A stretch of DNA of 64,000 nt from Arachnopeziza araneosa (lineage: Eukaryota > Ascomycota > Leotiomycetes > Helotiales > Arachnopezizaceae), in assembly GCA_003988855.1 (NCBI GenBank), contig QYAI01000073.1, positions 111,890 to 175,889 on the forward strand, given 5' to 3'. The notes beneath the pieces are model-generated. The model had not been told where the DNA came from and made no database searches. It worked only from the letters and a program-made list of their open reading frames with translations. The position numbers and the translations under genes were made by a program. Positions 34,063 through 45,323 of the stretch are shown here, in pieces; position 1 is the first letter of the stretch, and each line of letters opens with the position of its first letter.

Positions 34063-36213
34063 TGTTTGGGTGATGAGAGGGTGGAGAATATCTTGAATGT
34101 GGAAAGATTTTGAGGTTCAAGAATGAGATGGAAGTTTAGATAGATTGGTCTCGGAGACTTGCTGCTGCTGAAGAAGAAGAAGGAAAAAGAAAGGAAGAGG
34201 ATTTGACGACAGTATATTCCTTCATGGTGACAATACAGTCTTGTTGACAATACCAAGATTGTCGTCGCCTTCTCTGCTACAGCGTCTGGCCGAAAGTAAA
34301 TTCAGTCCACTATTGTCATCTTGCTTAGTATTGTCAATCAAGCGGGGCATAGGAGGTAAAAGGTACTTCGCAAGTGAATTCCGAAAGGCCATGTTGCTCG
34401 ACGCAGTAAGAACATTCGGAGCTAGTTTACAGTTGTGTTGAGAGGAAACTAGTACACACTAAGAAAGAAGATAATGATTTTACATATATACAATAGCAAA
34501 ATGACGAAAGCAGTGTGATGGTATTTGTTAAAAAGAGACAATACCATCTTTTCACTTCAAAAGATTGTGCAAGATACAATATGACTATATTCATTTCTTT
34601 CAAAAGTCTAAAGGATATGATCGACAACAGAGGTGACTTTGATATTGGATACAAATGAGGCGTCTTAGTGCAAGCAACTTGCCTTTCAAAATGATATTGT
34701 TTACAGCAAAGCTTCAAGCAATTGAAAACAACCAAGGGCGGCTCTTAAAACAAATGGAGCTTTTAGTAACCAAAAATACAAATAACTAGACATCCTGGAA
34801 AAAAGATTTTATTTATAGGTTCAATGCTGTCTGCTCATGGAGATCATCCTTACATATCTTGGTTTACAGCCCAATTTGACAACACCAACAATATTCTAGG
34901 GGTACGACTTCGTATCACCTCAAAAGGAGGCAGCAACAAGTCTTAAACATGTTGCTAGTGTTTCCCGCTGCACACAGACAACAGAAGTCAAGACACATTC
35001 TCCTAGAACATCCTCCGAGCATTCTTCATCTCCATTTATTCTAACCAATCCCTCTTTGCATTTTCAGGGAGCGAGATGCTGCGATTACTGAATTTGTTAC
35101 GAAAAGTCCTCGTCGAATGTGATAAAGCCTTCAACACTCCAGTAACGTGGGTCCTAAGCTCCCTTGGTTTCCTGACCTTCGTCCATTCGACTCCAACAGT
35201 TCATGCCAGCAAGTCTGGGGTAGGTGACTCTTCTCGAGCCAGTCACTTGATGGTCGAGTGACTGCGATTACCATCTCGATGATCACGGGTACGGTCCTCT
35301 GAAGACTGCTGTCTCCGTGGGCCAAATTGTGCTTAGCATCGTAGCTGAAAGCAAAGGGGCAAACTTGGCCATATTCTTGAGTAAATCGAGCATCCTGGTC
35401 CCGTCCGATTATATTCCTCTCGCTTGTATTATCCTAAATTCAGTAATAAGATTGACTTACTGCTAGATAACGTTTGGTAGCAATAATTTTTTACTTCTCT
35501 TTGTCATTCCACCTTCGATCCAGGCAATCAGAGGTACTTCTCGGTTGCAGTATTTACGTAGTACTCTAGACTGTCTAAGGGGAATGAAGAAGAATAGCCG
35601 ATGCGAAATGTAAAATTCATAAGTCACTTCCCTAGAAAAAGGGCAGGAAATCAAATAAGCAGTTATAGCCCATCTTGTTCCTCATTCTAAATTTTATCAT
35701 TTCGCCATCACTTCTTCTTACTATATAGGAAACGGCATGATTATGAATGAGAACTTCCCAGCCACTCTAGCCGATCATTCAAAGCAACTGCATTCGAGAG
35801 AAACACATATTTAGGTATAGGAACCCGGCACTAAACATACAGCAACCACTACGCCCTCGAGCATTCATTCCACGATTGTAAAGTATACACTAGGGATTAT
35901 CTCGAGGCCCAATAGTTGGCAACCAGGAGATCAGCGGAATGTTGCGACTCGAAAATCATAAGCAAACTTCATGATGAACAACATTTTCCAAGCCCTGTGT
36001 CCCTTATTGCTAGGATATTTCCGATAATCCTCGACTGAGGCCTGTGAGCTCAAAATAGCAACGAGGAATGAGCACGAACATTTTTAAGGAGAGATAATAA
36101 GCAATAAACGATGAAGTAGGCTTGTTTTAAAGGTTCTACATTGCACGCTTCATAAATATTTACAGAAAACCATCTTACTTTGTAATCTTTGCCAGCAAAG
36201 ACAAGCCAACTGT
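34063..36213. other. Intergenic, 2.1 kb
   Basis: No supported gene. A 61-codon frame at 35076-35261 starts MLRLLNLLRK, but it has no homolog pattern and no splice context, so it is not called. The part near 36050-36210 is the 3' flank of the secreted-protein gene. Confidence 0.5.
34229..34335. promoter_or_regulatory. Cluster of GACAATA boxes upstream of the 33541-34062 gene
   Basis: GACAATA occurs at 34229 and 34246 on the plus strand and as TATTGTC at 34311 and 34329. TTGACAATACCAAG (34244) and CTTAGTATTGTCAA (34324) are near-perfect inverted repeats. A fifth GACAATA lies at 34537. Their position, 170-270 bases upstream of the ATG, suggests regulatory sites; no factor is assigned. Confidence 0.3.
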
Positions 36214-36879
36214 CTACGAAATTCCCATCGCAGTGTTTGCTCTCGTCCAATATGCCAACCTATCAGAGGTAGCACTAGTCCCAACACAACTTAGATACGC
36301 AGAGTACCCAGCCTGTCCACCAGCCTGTAATGCCGGTCTAGCGCTGGCACATTGCGTAGTTAAGAACCAAGCCGCACTAGCCCAAGAGTATTCATCTGGC
36401 AGCACCAAAGCTCGGATGTCATTCAGCTGGTCATCACTCAATCCAGTTGTTGAGCTAGCCGTGGTAATAGCGCTAAGCTGGGAAGAGAGAGCAGGAATAG
36501 ACTGTGCATACAGCAGATTGTAATTAGGCATCTGCATGTTTCTCGTTCCCTGGCCGGGGCGACCGGGGTAATGATTGATGTTGTACTTGAAATCACCCGT
36601 CTCATATGCAATGAGGGAGAGGAGTGCGGCGATCTCGGGTGGAGAGGTAACTCCGTAGCTGCTCATAGCTGTGATAAGGTAAGGTGCAGCTTGAACATTG
36701 GTAGCGCATTCGCCTGCGGCGGGAGCACCTGAACAAGAACCCGATGTTGGGGCAATTTGGAGGAGCTGGTCTGCGGCGGATACGGAACGAGCAGAGATGC
36801 TCGAGAAGGAGACTTCGGGGATAGCAGCAGAGTAGGCAAGCCCAGCTAGCACACTGATTTCGAGGATGTAGGAGCGCAT
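36214..36879 (-). CDS. Small secreted protein, possibly lysozyme-like fold
   Basis: Single-exon frame of 221 aa with a signal peptide in the first about 18 residues (ILEISVLAGLAYSAA). The mature part is about 200 residues with a few Cys. It contains EIAALLSLIAYETGDF, then GRPGQGTRNMQMPNYN, and a C-terminal SWASAAWFLTTQC...Y motif. The mid-helix Glu before a GRPGQGTRNMQ segment recalls lysozyme/transglycosylase-fold proteins, and similar proteins occur in ascomycete secretomes, mostly unnamed. Enzyme activity is not shown. A TATA element lies about 116 bases before the ATG. An apoplastic or cell-wall role is inference. Confidence 0.8.
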   Translation of the reverse strand: MRSYILEISVLAGLAYSAAIPEVSFSSISARSVSAADQLLQIAPTSGSCSGAPAAGECATNVQAAPYLITAMSSYGVTSPPEIAALLSLIAYETGDFKYNINHYPGRPGQGTRNMQMPNYNLLYAQSIPALSSQLSAITTASSTTGLSDDQLNDIRALVLPDEYSWASAAWFLTTQCASARPALQAGGQAGYSAYLSCVGTSATSDRLAYWTRANTAMGIS

Positions 36880-37902
36880 CGTGCTTAGATTTTTACGCTT
36901 TTTTGTTTGTTGGTGATTTGGAGTATGCGTGTTAAAATGTGTGTACAGTATAACTTATTTCCGTGCTCTTCTAAAACTTTCCAGTGTGGGTTATGTATAT
37001 ATAGCCGCCAGGGTGTTGTCCCAGATTGCGATTCTTGACTGTTCCAGCTTGATAAAGAGCGAATCTTCAGATAAAGAGAATGTGTTTGCTGTCCCGCAGA
37101 GTCATAAAGAGTGTATGAGAAACTAAATGAATGTCAGTGAAGAAGGCCACAAGAAATAGATATAGCTAGTGGCCATGTTCGTAGGACTCCTGAGCACTCA
37201 AGGTGCAACCTCCTGAACCTTCCCTTCCCAGACTTCCCCTCATTCCTCCATTGTGCTGACGCAAGAGCTACCAAGAATGCTGGAGGGAAGATGGCCAATA
37301 CAAGGCAGACAACTCGTAATGGTGAAGGAAGTTTCACGCAGCTGATGGCAGGTCAGAAAGGCTGGGCCAATGATCTGACTGAGGAGGCTGTCCGCTGTGG
37401 CGCTGAGAGAGATCGGACGTTTCAAGAAATCCAGGAGCCTTTCGCTTACCTAAAGAGCGCTAACCCTTCTCGACTCAGGGGCGTTTGGAAGTCAATAACA
37501 ATGTTCTCTTAAGTCTTCTTTTACTAACAGATCAATGATCACGCTTTCCATTCTTCACACAATGGGAGTCCAGATCTATCTCAATTCATCACATACAGAC
37601 CCCCTCCATGATTGTTGAAAACCCTGAGTCCGTCAAATCCCTGAGTCGGTTCAAATCGCCAAAGCTTACAACTAACCTTGGACTTCGAAATTAGGATTAT
37701 AAGAGATTGAGGTCGATTCTCTGTTGTTAATTTTTGGAGTTGAGAGGCTTTGTCACGTAGTATAAAGCCACAACCCCTGGGGTATCCGCTTTCATTCTTT
37801 CTTTGCAGGTCGTTCCTTTGTTAGGATGTCTCTTCCGTCTCTCTTGAACTTTCGCCGGGCCATAATTCATATTTGTGCTTCCCATATATATATTCTTCCA
37901 AA
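36880..37902. other. Divergent intergenic region, 1.0 kb
   Basis: Shared upstream region of the minus-strand secreted-protein gene and the plus-strand Ulp1-like gene. A 73-codon frame at 37291-37512 has no recognisable pattern and is not called. Confidence 0.5.
36995..37004 (-). promoter_or_regulatory. TATA box of the secreted-protein gene
   Basis: The minus strand reads CTATATATAC, about 116 bases upstream of the ATG at 36879, a suitable position for a TATA-type promoter of an inducible secreted protein. Confidence 0.5.
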
Positions 37903-39477
37903 ATGAATCCAAACGCCCCAGAGCACCAGCCCTCGGTAGCCCGAGATGTGGCTGTCATAAAATCAGCTTCCGATAAGTTTTGGAGCAACCCAGATAATGA
38001 AATTATAGCGAAGATCAATAAGCGTATGAAATCGGATACTACTTGTTTTCATGTACTGACTTGAAATCCTCAGTGATCGGCAATCTTTCTGATATACATA
38101 ATCGACGAGAGAAAATCAACAAATCAAAGAAAGCCAGTGGAAGGCCAATGAAACTACCACTTATTCCAACATTCTCAAAGACACCTTTACCTACTCAGTC
38201 CAAGTGAGTAGTTCAGTGGTTCGGATATCAATCTAATTCATAAGATATAGCGTTTGTCGAGGTACAAAGGTTCGCCTTGATCGTGGACTCCGCCTCCTCA
38301 ATCCTAAGAATGGAACAGCACCGGTGTGTACAGAAGCTACATTGGAATATATATGTGATGTTGGTCCATAAATTGCCACATTTCACGCTCTAATGTCCAC
38401 AGTACGCGAACAAGTGGCACAGCTTACTTTCAACAACGGACTACAGGTCGCCGGGACAGGCCCCTAAATTCTTTTGTCTTGAAGATTCTTTCCACGATGA
38501 TCTCATGTCTCTCACTTCTGAAGAAATGGCTACAAAAACGGCAAAGACTCTACCCCCAAAGCAATTTTGGGGTATCCGATACATATTCATCCCTATTACA
38601 TTTGCGCCTGACCCTCAACTCCAAGCAAAGCACGTTGCCTTATGCTGCATTTCCCCCGAGGCAAAATCAATCGATTACCTCTGTAGTGGAGGCGACACGT
38701 AGGTTTCATATCTTATCTATTTCACCTGTTTTAACTCATGATAGCGGCCTCATTAAACACAGCCCCCGTTTTGACGGTTCCAAATGTGTCCCCGCGCTCT
38801 TCCGCTTCCTCGCCGCCTACCTCGACCTAACCACCACTCCCTTCATGCCCAGCGCCTGGACTTTCCGCAGCAGTGGTTCAAACCTCCAAGACCTGCGTCA
38901 GGGCTACTGTGGACAATACACCAGCGGTCAAGCCATGAGTCTCGCATTCGGATGGGGATTGGCCTGGCCAGTAGACCACCAAGCCAAGATGCCCACGCGG
39001 CGGAGACGATACGTTCAAGATCTCCTTCTCCACGGGTTTACCCATCACGATCCTGACCCCGCGTCCAAGAACTGGCAATACTATCCATTACTAGATGTCA
39101 AGCCGACTGCTGAGAAAGCGGAACATTTTCTAGAGTTGCCGAAAGAAGTTAAAGATGCGTTACCAGGATGGGTACTAAGGAGGAGAGAGTGTTATTTAGG
39201 GTGTAAAAACAAAGCTTTGTTGGCTTTGCATTGCAGAAGAAACGCGAGATTTTATTTAGGCTATGAGAGGATGGCATTGGATGATCTGCTTGGGTTGAAG
39301 GAGTATGTGCAGTGGGTTGAGGAACGAGACTGGAAGCGGAAAACCGGTACTTATGTCAAGGGCATAGAGGTTCTAGATTTTGCGTATCCGGATGCGGTGC
39401 CTAAAACATGGGTTGACCCTCGGGTCGCAAGTAAGCAGCTTGGTCTAGAGGGGCTTGAAGAAGCGTTGTGGAAGTAA
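37903..39477 (+). CDS. Ulp1-like (C48-type) putative cysteine peptidase
   Basis: Five exons (37903-38023, 38074-38203, 38251-38359, 38403-38698, 38745-39477) join to 462 aa. The order fits a SUMO/NEDD8-type protease fold: a substrate-entry region (EATLEYICDVYANKW), then PKFFCLEDSFHDDLM, then the His strand KHVALCCISPEAKSIDYL (H197), and downstream a Cys in GYCGQYTSGQAM (C274) with Gln at 271. The usual HW...YYDS catalytic Asp position reads YLCS (Cys 214) here, with Asp at 211 and 218 nearby. The enzyme may therefore be altered or use another Asp. The donor of the third intron is GTTGGT, a weak match. The C-terminal 180 residues match nothing I recognise. Similarity is remote; the family call is a hypothesis. 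Confidence 0.55.
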
Positions 39478-39675
39478 AAGAATTCTGAACTAGGTCGCAA
39501 TGTTTGGATGAGAGGGGATAGGTTCCGTTGACACCTTTATATTTCACGCCGGCCTGCCTATATTAACTACATTGCTCCCTTGTATTCCTTTCTTCACATG
39601 CCAACCAACTCCAATCCACAACCACCATGCGCCAACGTCCACAACTAAAGAAATGACAAAATAGATTCCGAGAGC

Positions 39676-42483
39676 TTACAGCCTGTCCAAAGGCTTTCTA
39701 GCCCAACCATTCAAAGTCCTCCATCCAGCACCACAGGCTCTTCCTTCCTGAATCACATCTTGGACACCCTCCAACCCAGTCCCTTCTTCCTCACCGGTTT
39801 GCACCTTACACCTCACCAACCACTTCTCCCAAGCCCATGCACCTACATTACCACAAATACTGGCAGCATTTTCGGTACTCCCGGTAACCATTGCTTCCAA
39901 CTCAAGTTTAACCTCCACCCCCAAACTATCTCTTACGATGGTTTTATCCTCGATCTTTGCACCCATGGGTAGAAATACCCACGCTCTCTTGACGTTCACA
40001 TAACCAGCTTCTTGCAATCTCGAAAGCCAACGCTTGGTAGGGCTAGGGTCATAACCCAAAGTCGTTAGATTGAATCCAAATTCAACACTCTTCGCAAGTC
40101 CCAATGGCCCCGCATTCACAATATCCGAGTCCATGATTGAGAACTCTAAATATCCGCCTGGCTTGAGCACACGCATGCATTCCTTCAAGCAAGCGTCCCA
40201 TTCATCCTGACCGTTCTCCGCTTGTTCTTTGAGAATAGTGTAGATCTCTCTAGCCGAGATGAGATCAAACTGATTGTCTTTGAATGGAAGCTTTGTCAAA
40301 CGTTCAACAGCTACTTGGCGATGGTTCTTAGGACCCCGAATGTTCGAGTTGGAGAGTTGGCGGAGAGCTTTTGTCGTCACGGTATAGACTTTTGTGTTTT
40401 GGTACTCTGCTGCGCAATGCCATGCCCAATCGCAGGTGGCCTGACCACCCAGATCAAGAATCCGAGCACGGTCACGGGGTGTGCCATCAAGCTTAGGACC
40501 CATCGAGGAAAGTCGTGCAAGTCGCTTGGCAACTGGTGCAGCAATAAGGCGACCACCGTTGAGGAGCTTGACACTCATGACATTCCAGGTAGCTGGTGAC
40601 ATTTGCTGAAACGCTTCATATTCCTTGTCTTGCTTGAGTTTCGCGGGATCTTCAGGCGTAATCTCATCACCCCGAGCTACGTTGGCAGAGAGTCGGCGCT
40701 TGGCGCTCATTGGAACTACACTGAGTTGGTACTTTCCAAGAATCTGATTGCGATGTGCTGCTGGAAATGAGACACGCTGGGATTGAAGAGCTTCGAATCG
40801 TGGGATGCGATGAATGAAAGTGTCTCGAAATCTAGAACGGGTGATCAAATGTTGAAATGCACGATAGTAGGCCGATTCTTGATGACCAAATTTAGGCAGT
40901 GGACAAGCGATAATGTTCGGTGTAAGAGTCTCAGTTAACACAATACTTGAAAAGCGGACCGTCTTGCGTGGTGGCGATTCTGTCTCCTCCTTGCGACTCC
41001 GATTGCTTGACGCTCGCTTCAGAAGAGCGACCTCGTCATCACGATCTTCGGTGGGATTGATGAGCTCCGAGACAAATGAAGCTTGAGCAGATAACCACAA
41101 TCCCGTACGATCAAGGGTAGCGAATGCGGCATTGTCCAAAAGTTCAAAATATCCTGGGGCGTAGTCGGTAATGATTTCATCGGCAACAATATCCTCAACG
41201 GGAGATTGCTGAAGGCCAGTGATAGTCTCATCCGAGTCATTGCGTTGCAATTCTGGGCGTTCAGTATCCAACTGAGAAAGATTTGGCCTAGCAGTTGGAA
41301 GACCATCCGACATAGTCTCTGAAACCTCAACAATCCTTTCGACCGGCAGTGAGGAAGACCATGGGGTCTTGTAGAAGTGCTCTGCGGTGGTAGAGGAAGG
41401 TGGGTGAGCGGAGTCTGGAGTGCACGCTACTAGATGCCAGGTGTGCCTAGCACTAGGAGACAGGGCTGAAAAAAACCCTCCTGGAGATGGAATATCCAAC
41501 CTAGTTAAACCATCCATACATTTCTGTTGTCTAGGTGAAAGGATGATGGAGTCGTTTCGGTGGATACTGGTGAGGAGAGGAGGAAGTCGCTGTTGCATTT
41601 CTAGCACTGGCGAGTGTTCCGGTGAAATATCTGACAACTCAATAACCTGCTCGGAGTGTTGTTCATAGAATTCATCTCCACCAGAAAGTGCTTGCAGGGT
41701 GGCCATCGCAGCTGGTTGAAGCTGAACACCACCCCATCCATTACCATCCTCACCGTCATCACTACCGATGATTGGCGTTGGTGGGGCAGATAATTGCGCC
41801 ATTTGTTCAGAGGTCAAGCTCCCGTCAAGAGACGGTGGAGCGGAACAAGATGGAACTTCCTGTTCTTGAAGGTACTTGAAGATTGCTGGTGACATAGGTA
41901 CCTTTGGGGGTGGGGTCGGTGGAACAGGAGAGGTCATGGCTTTGAAAGCTGCATGTCCTGGCCACGGATCTCCTTCTGATGGAATCACCAGAGCTGGCAA
42001 TGTGGATCTGGTAGTCCGAGAAGCAGTTGCAGCCTCTACCGGAATTCGTGAAGACCTGTTCGAACTGCGTGTGCTTCGAGCTCGAGCGATGTTTTTCTTT
42101 CTCCGCGTATCCTCGTCCGATGATGCATCGTAGAGATCGTCAAATTCAGTATCCTCCGTGGTAAAACTGCTTCTGGTCCATGGAGCTGAAGAGATGGACG
42201 GAGAATTACTCCTAGAATCCGAGGCGGTCGACGATGGGGGAATTGGAGCGGACATGAAATGATGGCCGCGAGGCGTTGGAAAGTGGTCACTCAGAGGAGA
42301 TAACCAATCTGCCAATTTGGGTGATATATCACGACCCCTGTGTACCTCAATAACTGCTGATCCTGGTGCTGACTCCTCGTCATCTTCGATTATAGTATTA
42401 AGAGACATGCGAGTCCTCCGAGCCTGCGGAGGAGACGGCGGTCTATAAGTAGTAGCGGGTAAAAGACAATCCAACGCGGACAT
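39676..42483 (-). CDS. Large protein with C-terminal SAM-dependent methyltransferase domain
   Basis: Single-exon frame of 935 aa from ATG 42483. About the first 550 residues are low-complexity, Ser/Pro-rich and probably disordered. The C-terminal 330 residues are a class I methyltransferase: motif I ARILDLGGQATCDWAW near residue 673, an acidic strand, DNQFDLISAREIY (motif II region) and LKECMRVLKPGGYLEFSIMD (motifs III-IV, Methyltransf_11 type). The substrate is unknown. Proteins of this layout, with a long disordered head, are common in ascomycetes. It converges on the Ulp1-like gene with about 200 bases between stops. Confidence 0.88.
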   Translation of the reverse strand: MSALDCLLPATTYRPPSPPQARRTRMSLNTIIEDDEESAPGSAVIEVHRGRDISPKLADWLSPLSDHFPTPRGHHFMSAPIPPSSTASDSRSNSPSISSAPWTRSSFTTEDTEFDDLYDASSDEDTRRKKNIARARSTRSSNRSSRIPVEAATASRTTRSTLPALVIPSEGDPWPGHAAFKAMTSPVPPTPPPKVPMSPAIFKYLQEQEVPSCSAPPSLDGSLTSEQMAQLSAPPTPIIGSDDGEDGNGWGGVQLQPAAMATLQALSGGDEFYEQHSEQVIELSDISPEHSPVLEMQQRLPPLLTSIHRNDSIILSPRQQKCMDGLTRLDIPSPGGFFSALSPSARHTWHLVACTPDSAHPPSSTTAEHFYKTPWSSSLPVERIVEVSETMSDGLPTARPNLSQLDTERPELQRNDSDETITGLQQSPVEDIVADEIITDYAPGYFELLDNAAFATLDRTGLWLSAQASFVSELINPTEDRDDEVALLKRASSNRSRKEETESPPRKTVRFSSIVLTETLTPNIIACPLPKFGHQESAYYRAFQHLITRSRFRDTFIHRIPRFEALQSQRVSFPAAHRNQILGKYQLSVVPMSAKRRLSANVARGDEITPEDPAKLKQDKEYEAFQQMSPATWNVMSVKLLNGGRLIAAPVAKRLARLSSMGPKLDGTPRDRARILDLGGQATCDWAWHCAAEYQNTKVYTVTTKALRQLSNSNIRGPKNHRQVAVERLTKLPFKDNQFDLISAREIYTILKEQAENGQDEWDACLKECMRVLKPGGYLEFSIMDSDIVNAGPLGLAKSVEFGFNLTTLGYDPSPTKRWLSRLQEAGYVNVKRAWVFLPMGAKIEDKTIVRDSLGVEVKLELEAMVTGSTENAASICGNVGAWAWEKWLVRCKVQTGEEEGTGLEGVQDVIQEGRACGAGWRTLNGWARKPLDRL

Positions 42484-44803
42484 TTTGGCAACCCAGAGTA
42501 GCCTTCGTAGAGAAACGGCGTCCCTGGTCGAATGCTCGACGGAGAGTTATTTGTAGACGACCAGCGTCGGTAGTAAGAAATAATGATGATGTAAGTGTTA
42601 AACGATAGACTGCTTCGATCAACGAAGACTTGGAAAACAAAACAGCAATAGCAAATAACGGCAACGACGAAGAGGATGTCAAGAAGGAGAGGAGAACAAA
42701 CCAAGGGTACTTCTGGGCGGCCAGACGGTTTATACGACTGAACGAACTCCAGAGGGGGTGGAAATCTGGCAGCGTCGCGCTGTCACTGGTTGAGCGCTAA
42801 GGTCAGACATGGGATTGTGGCTGGCCCTGAGGGTCGTGGATTGGGCCGCACTGGAGGTGTCCAACTCCCCGACATCGCCCTAGACGCGCAGAGCTGCTGC
42901 TCGCTGCGACATGTTGGTGGGGGAGAAGTCCGGATGAAGCAGGACAAGCAGCAGTTTATCATGCGAATGCCAATGCCACTGTGCATGCGTGGCCCAGAGA
43001 CCCAATCGCGAGAGCCTCCACCGCCAACTTGCGAACCAGAGACCCAGAATAATCTCCGTAGCCAAAATTAGACCCTCGACCAGATCAAGAATACCTGCAG
43101 GTGGCGCGCGCGAGATGGTGGGCGGTCTGGTGTGATTGGCACCCTACGCTCACGGCGACCACCAATACCAATGCCGGCCCAGGCGCATACATCAGCTGGG
43201 CGCTTACAGACAATACTTTGCCTACCAGCACACACGACGACCTGTTCGAGCCTGAATCATCGCCAGCCAGTCGAGAACGCCGCCCAAAGATCTGAATCAA
43301 TCACAACTCGATCAAGTGTGCCTGCAAACCCTTTTCTAATAAGAGCGGACCACCTGATGCGCCTCGGTTCAGAGGACAAGACGCTTGAAATAACTGCGAT
43401 TGTGAACATTGCCAATATTAATAGATCGACGTGACGTTTGCGCGGGACACGGAATGCTGCACATCGTGGGGAGGAAAGATGGTCAGGGTCGGACAATATC
43501 CATATTCGTCCCATCTACGTGAGCAGGATCAGGCGGGTGAGGTGAGGTTGAAGAGGAAGAGGATCTCCTCCCGCCTTCCCGCCCGAGCACTCGCTTCGAG
43601 CGATCGTGGTGGCGTGCGATTCGGGACTCGGCCACCGTAGTCATGGGTCCATGGCCTATTCAGGAAATGGATCAGAACAAACATTTCATAGATCTCTGAC
43701 CATGTCTTGGCAGAACCAGACCCAGCCTCTTCTAGACCTGCTTTCAGTCTACTACCCCCGTCAACGATATTTCCTAGATCGGCCAAAATGCACGCTTGTC
43801 TCTGAGATACCCAAGACAAATGTCAGGTACTAATCAGCACATTCGGCACATTCAGCTCACTCTGAGATGCTGAGCATCTTTTTTAAGGGCTAGGAAAATT
43901 CGTGCCATGCAATAATAGATTGAAACGTACGAAGTGATGACTAGTTATGAGATATAGCGAATTCCAGATACGTCGATTGTCCAAATCTACATCCGTATTC
44001 AGTAAACTTTACCTCTAGGAGCCTCGCCATTTAGTCTATTTATAGGCAGGTCTTATAGTAGGAATAGAGCTTTTATCGAGGAGGAAATTGCTTCGATATG
44101 CCTTAGTTGCTATGTTACAAGATAGTACCCTCAATATCTAAGGAGTTTCCGTGTCAAATAGCAGCTTCAACTTTTGGGATATGTAATAGTGACTCCGGGT
44201 ATATAACAATGTCTCGACAACTAGAATACTAAAGAAGAGTTTCTACGTTAAAAGAACAATTTCGACAATAGGTAACAGAAAGAGGAGTTTGGTATGCACT
44301 TCACATGCTAAGAAAGTTATTTTTTATCTTGAACAACTTCGACATTGGATCAATAAAGGCAGGGGCTTGTTCAGAGTAGTCGCTTTGACATTGAAAACTC
44401 CTCAAATGTCTTTTCGCATTTAAGATCAACATTAACTTTTGTCAAGTACACGGAGGAGCTAAGTCTAGAAAGGTCGTTTAAACATATAAAACATGTAAAA
44501 CAAGATTACGTGTCTAAGAGTAGTTTCAACATCTATAATGCATAGATAGGTCTAAAAATAAGTTTACGTGTAGAAGATTGATATCGACATAGAGTAACTT
44601 AAAAGCTTGATTTTGTAGAATGTAGCCCCTTCGACATCGAATGCACTAAGATAGTTTTCCTGTGTCTCGTAGGTTTTTCGCCATCTAGCTGTAATTCAAG
44701 TACATTTATAATAATACAAAGTCATAGGAAGATGAGAAAAGTACCAGGATAGATCGCTCTAAGCATTGCACGGCAGAAAACTTTTCAAGTGGGTGTAGTA
44801 CAT
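42484..44803. other. Intergenic, 2.3 kb, with a second decayed tandem array
   Basis: The first 300 bases are the methyltransferase promoter. GC-rich DNA at 42700-43600 has several short open frames in different phases but none with family signs. From about 44085 a diverged short-period repeat begins, listed separately. Confidence 0.5.
44085..44645 (+). repeat. Eroded tandem repeat with core TTCGACAT, period about 47
   Basis: A TCGAC/TCAAC/TTGAC core recurs at 44093, 44167, 44214, 44262, 44339, 44385, 44426, 44526, 44584 and 44631. Spacings are mostly 46-48 or about 75. Shared flanking words include TTACGTGT (44507, 44563), AAGA(A/G)TAGT and AACAATTTCGAC/AACAACTTCGAC. No frame is conserved. 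It resembles an old minisatellite that has lost unit identity. Confidence 0.55.
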
Positions 44804-45323
44804 TTAGTTTCCTATGTACTTCTTAAGTAAACCAACATTCCACTCCTGAAACATCCTACTAGTAGGAGGCAAACACAACACACTCTCCCGCAGCGCACGC
44901 TCCAGCTCGACAAGGGCTTCCGCCGGTTGCTCCATCTCCTCCACCCCCGGTTTATCCTGTAGTAAGCTAACAGCATCCTCTTTCACCACTTTCCAGAAGA
45001 GCTTTATAACAGGCACGCCGGCCCCAGCCCTAGCGCCGGCAGTAGACGACCACACCGTGGAAGAGCAGCGCAAAGCTGGACCAATAACCCAGAGCAGGAG
45101 CGACGATGCCGGCCCGGATGAAAAGGTTGAGAATGCATATGGTGTTAAGAAGATCTTGGACACCAGCTGGTCCCGTATCAACGCGAGCGCCAGGGCGGGG
45201 AAGTAGGTGGGGAAGGCCCAGGCGGACAGCGATCCCTGCCAGGTAGTAGATAGCGATAACGATGAGGAGCAGAAAGACCGGGCTGATAGTGAGCGAGTGA
45301 GTTTCCACTTGAGCAGTCGACAT
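44804..45323 (-). pseudogene. Small membrane protein gene with a probable frame break
   Basis: ATG 45323 opens MSTAQVETHSLTISPVFLLL, with a strong membrane helix (about residues 13-35) and a second hydrophobic segment (about 60-90) ending ...FHGVVVYCRR at a stop at 45030. A second frame continues directly with GVPVIKLFWKVVKEDAV and a helical tail ending LLKKYIGN at 44804. That tail looks like real protein, while the upstream part of the second frame does not. A one-base change near the G-rich stretch at 45015-45030 would link them. No intron of credible length fits. It may be a pseudogene, a sequencing error, or a genuine 97-aa protein whose 3' flank only looks coding. Confidence 0.4.

Noticed and set aside
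35076..35261. 61-aa frame MLRLLNLLRK...
   Set aside because: A hydrophobic start alone does not support a gene; there is no context or conservation signal.
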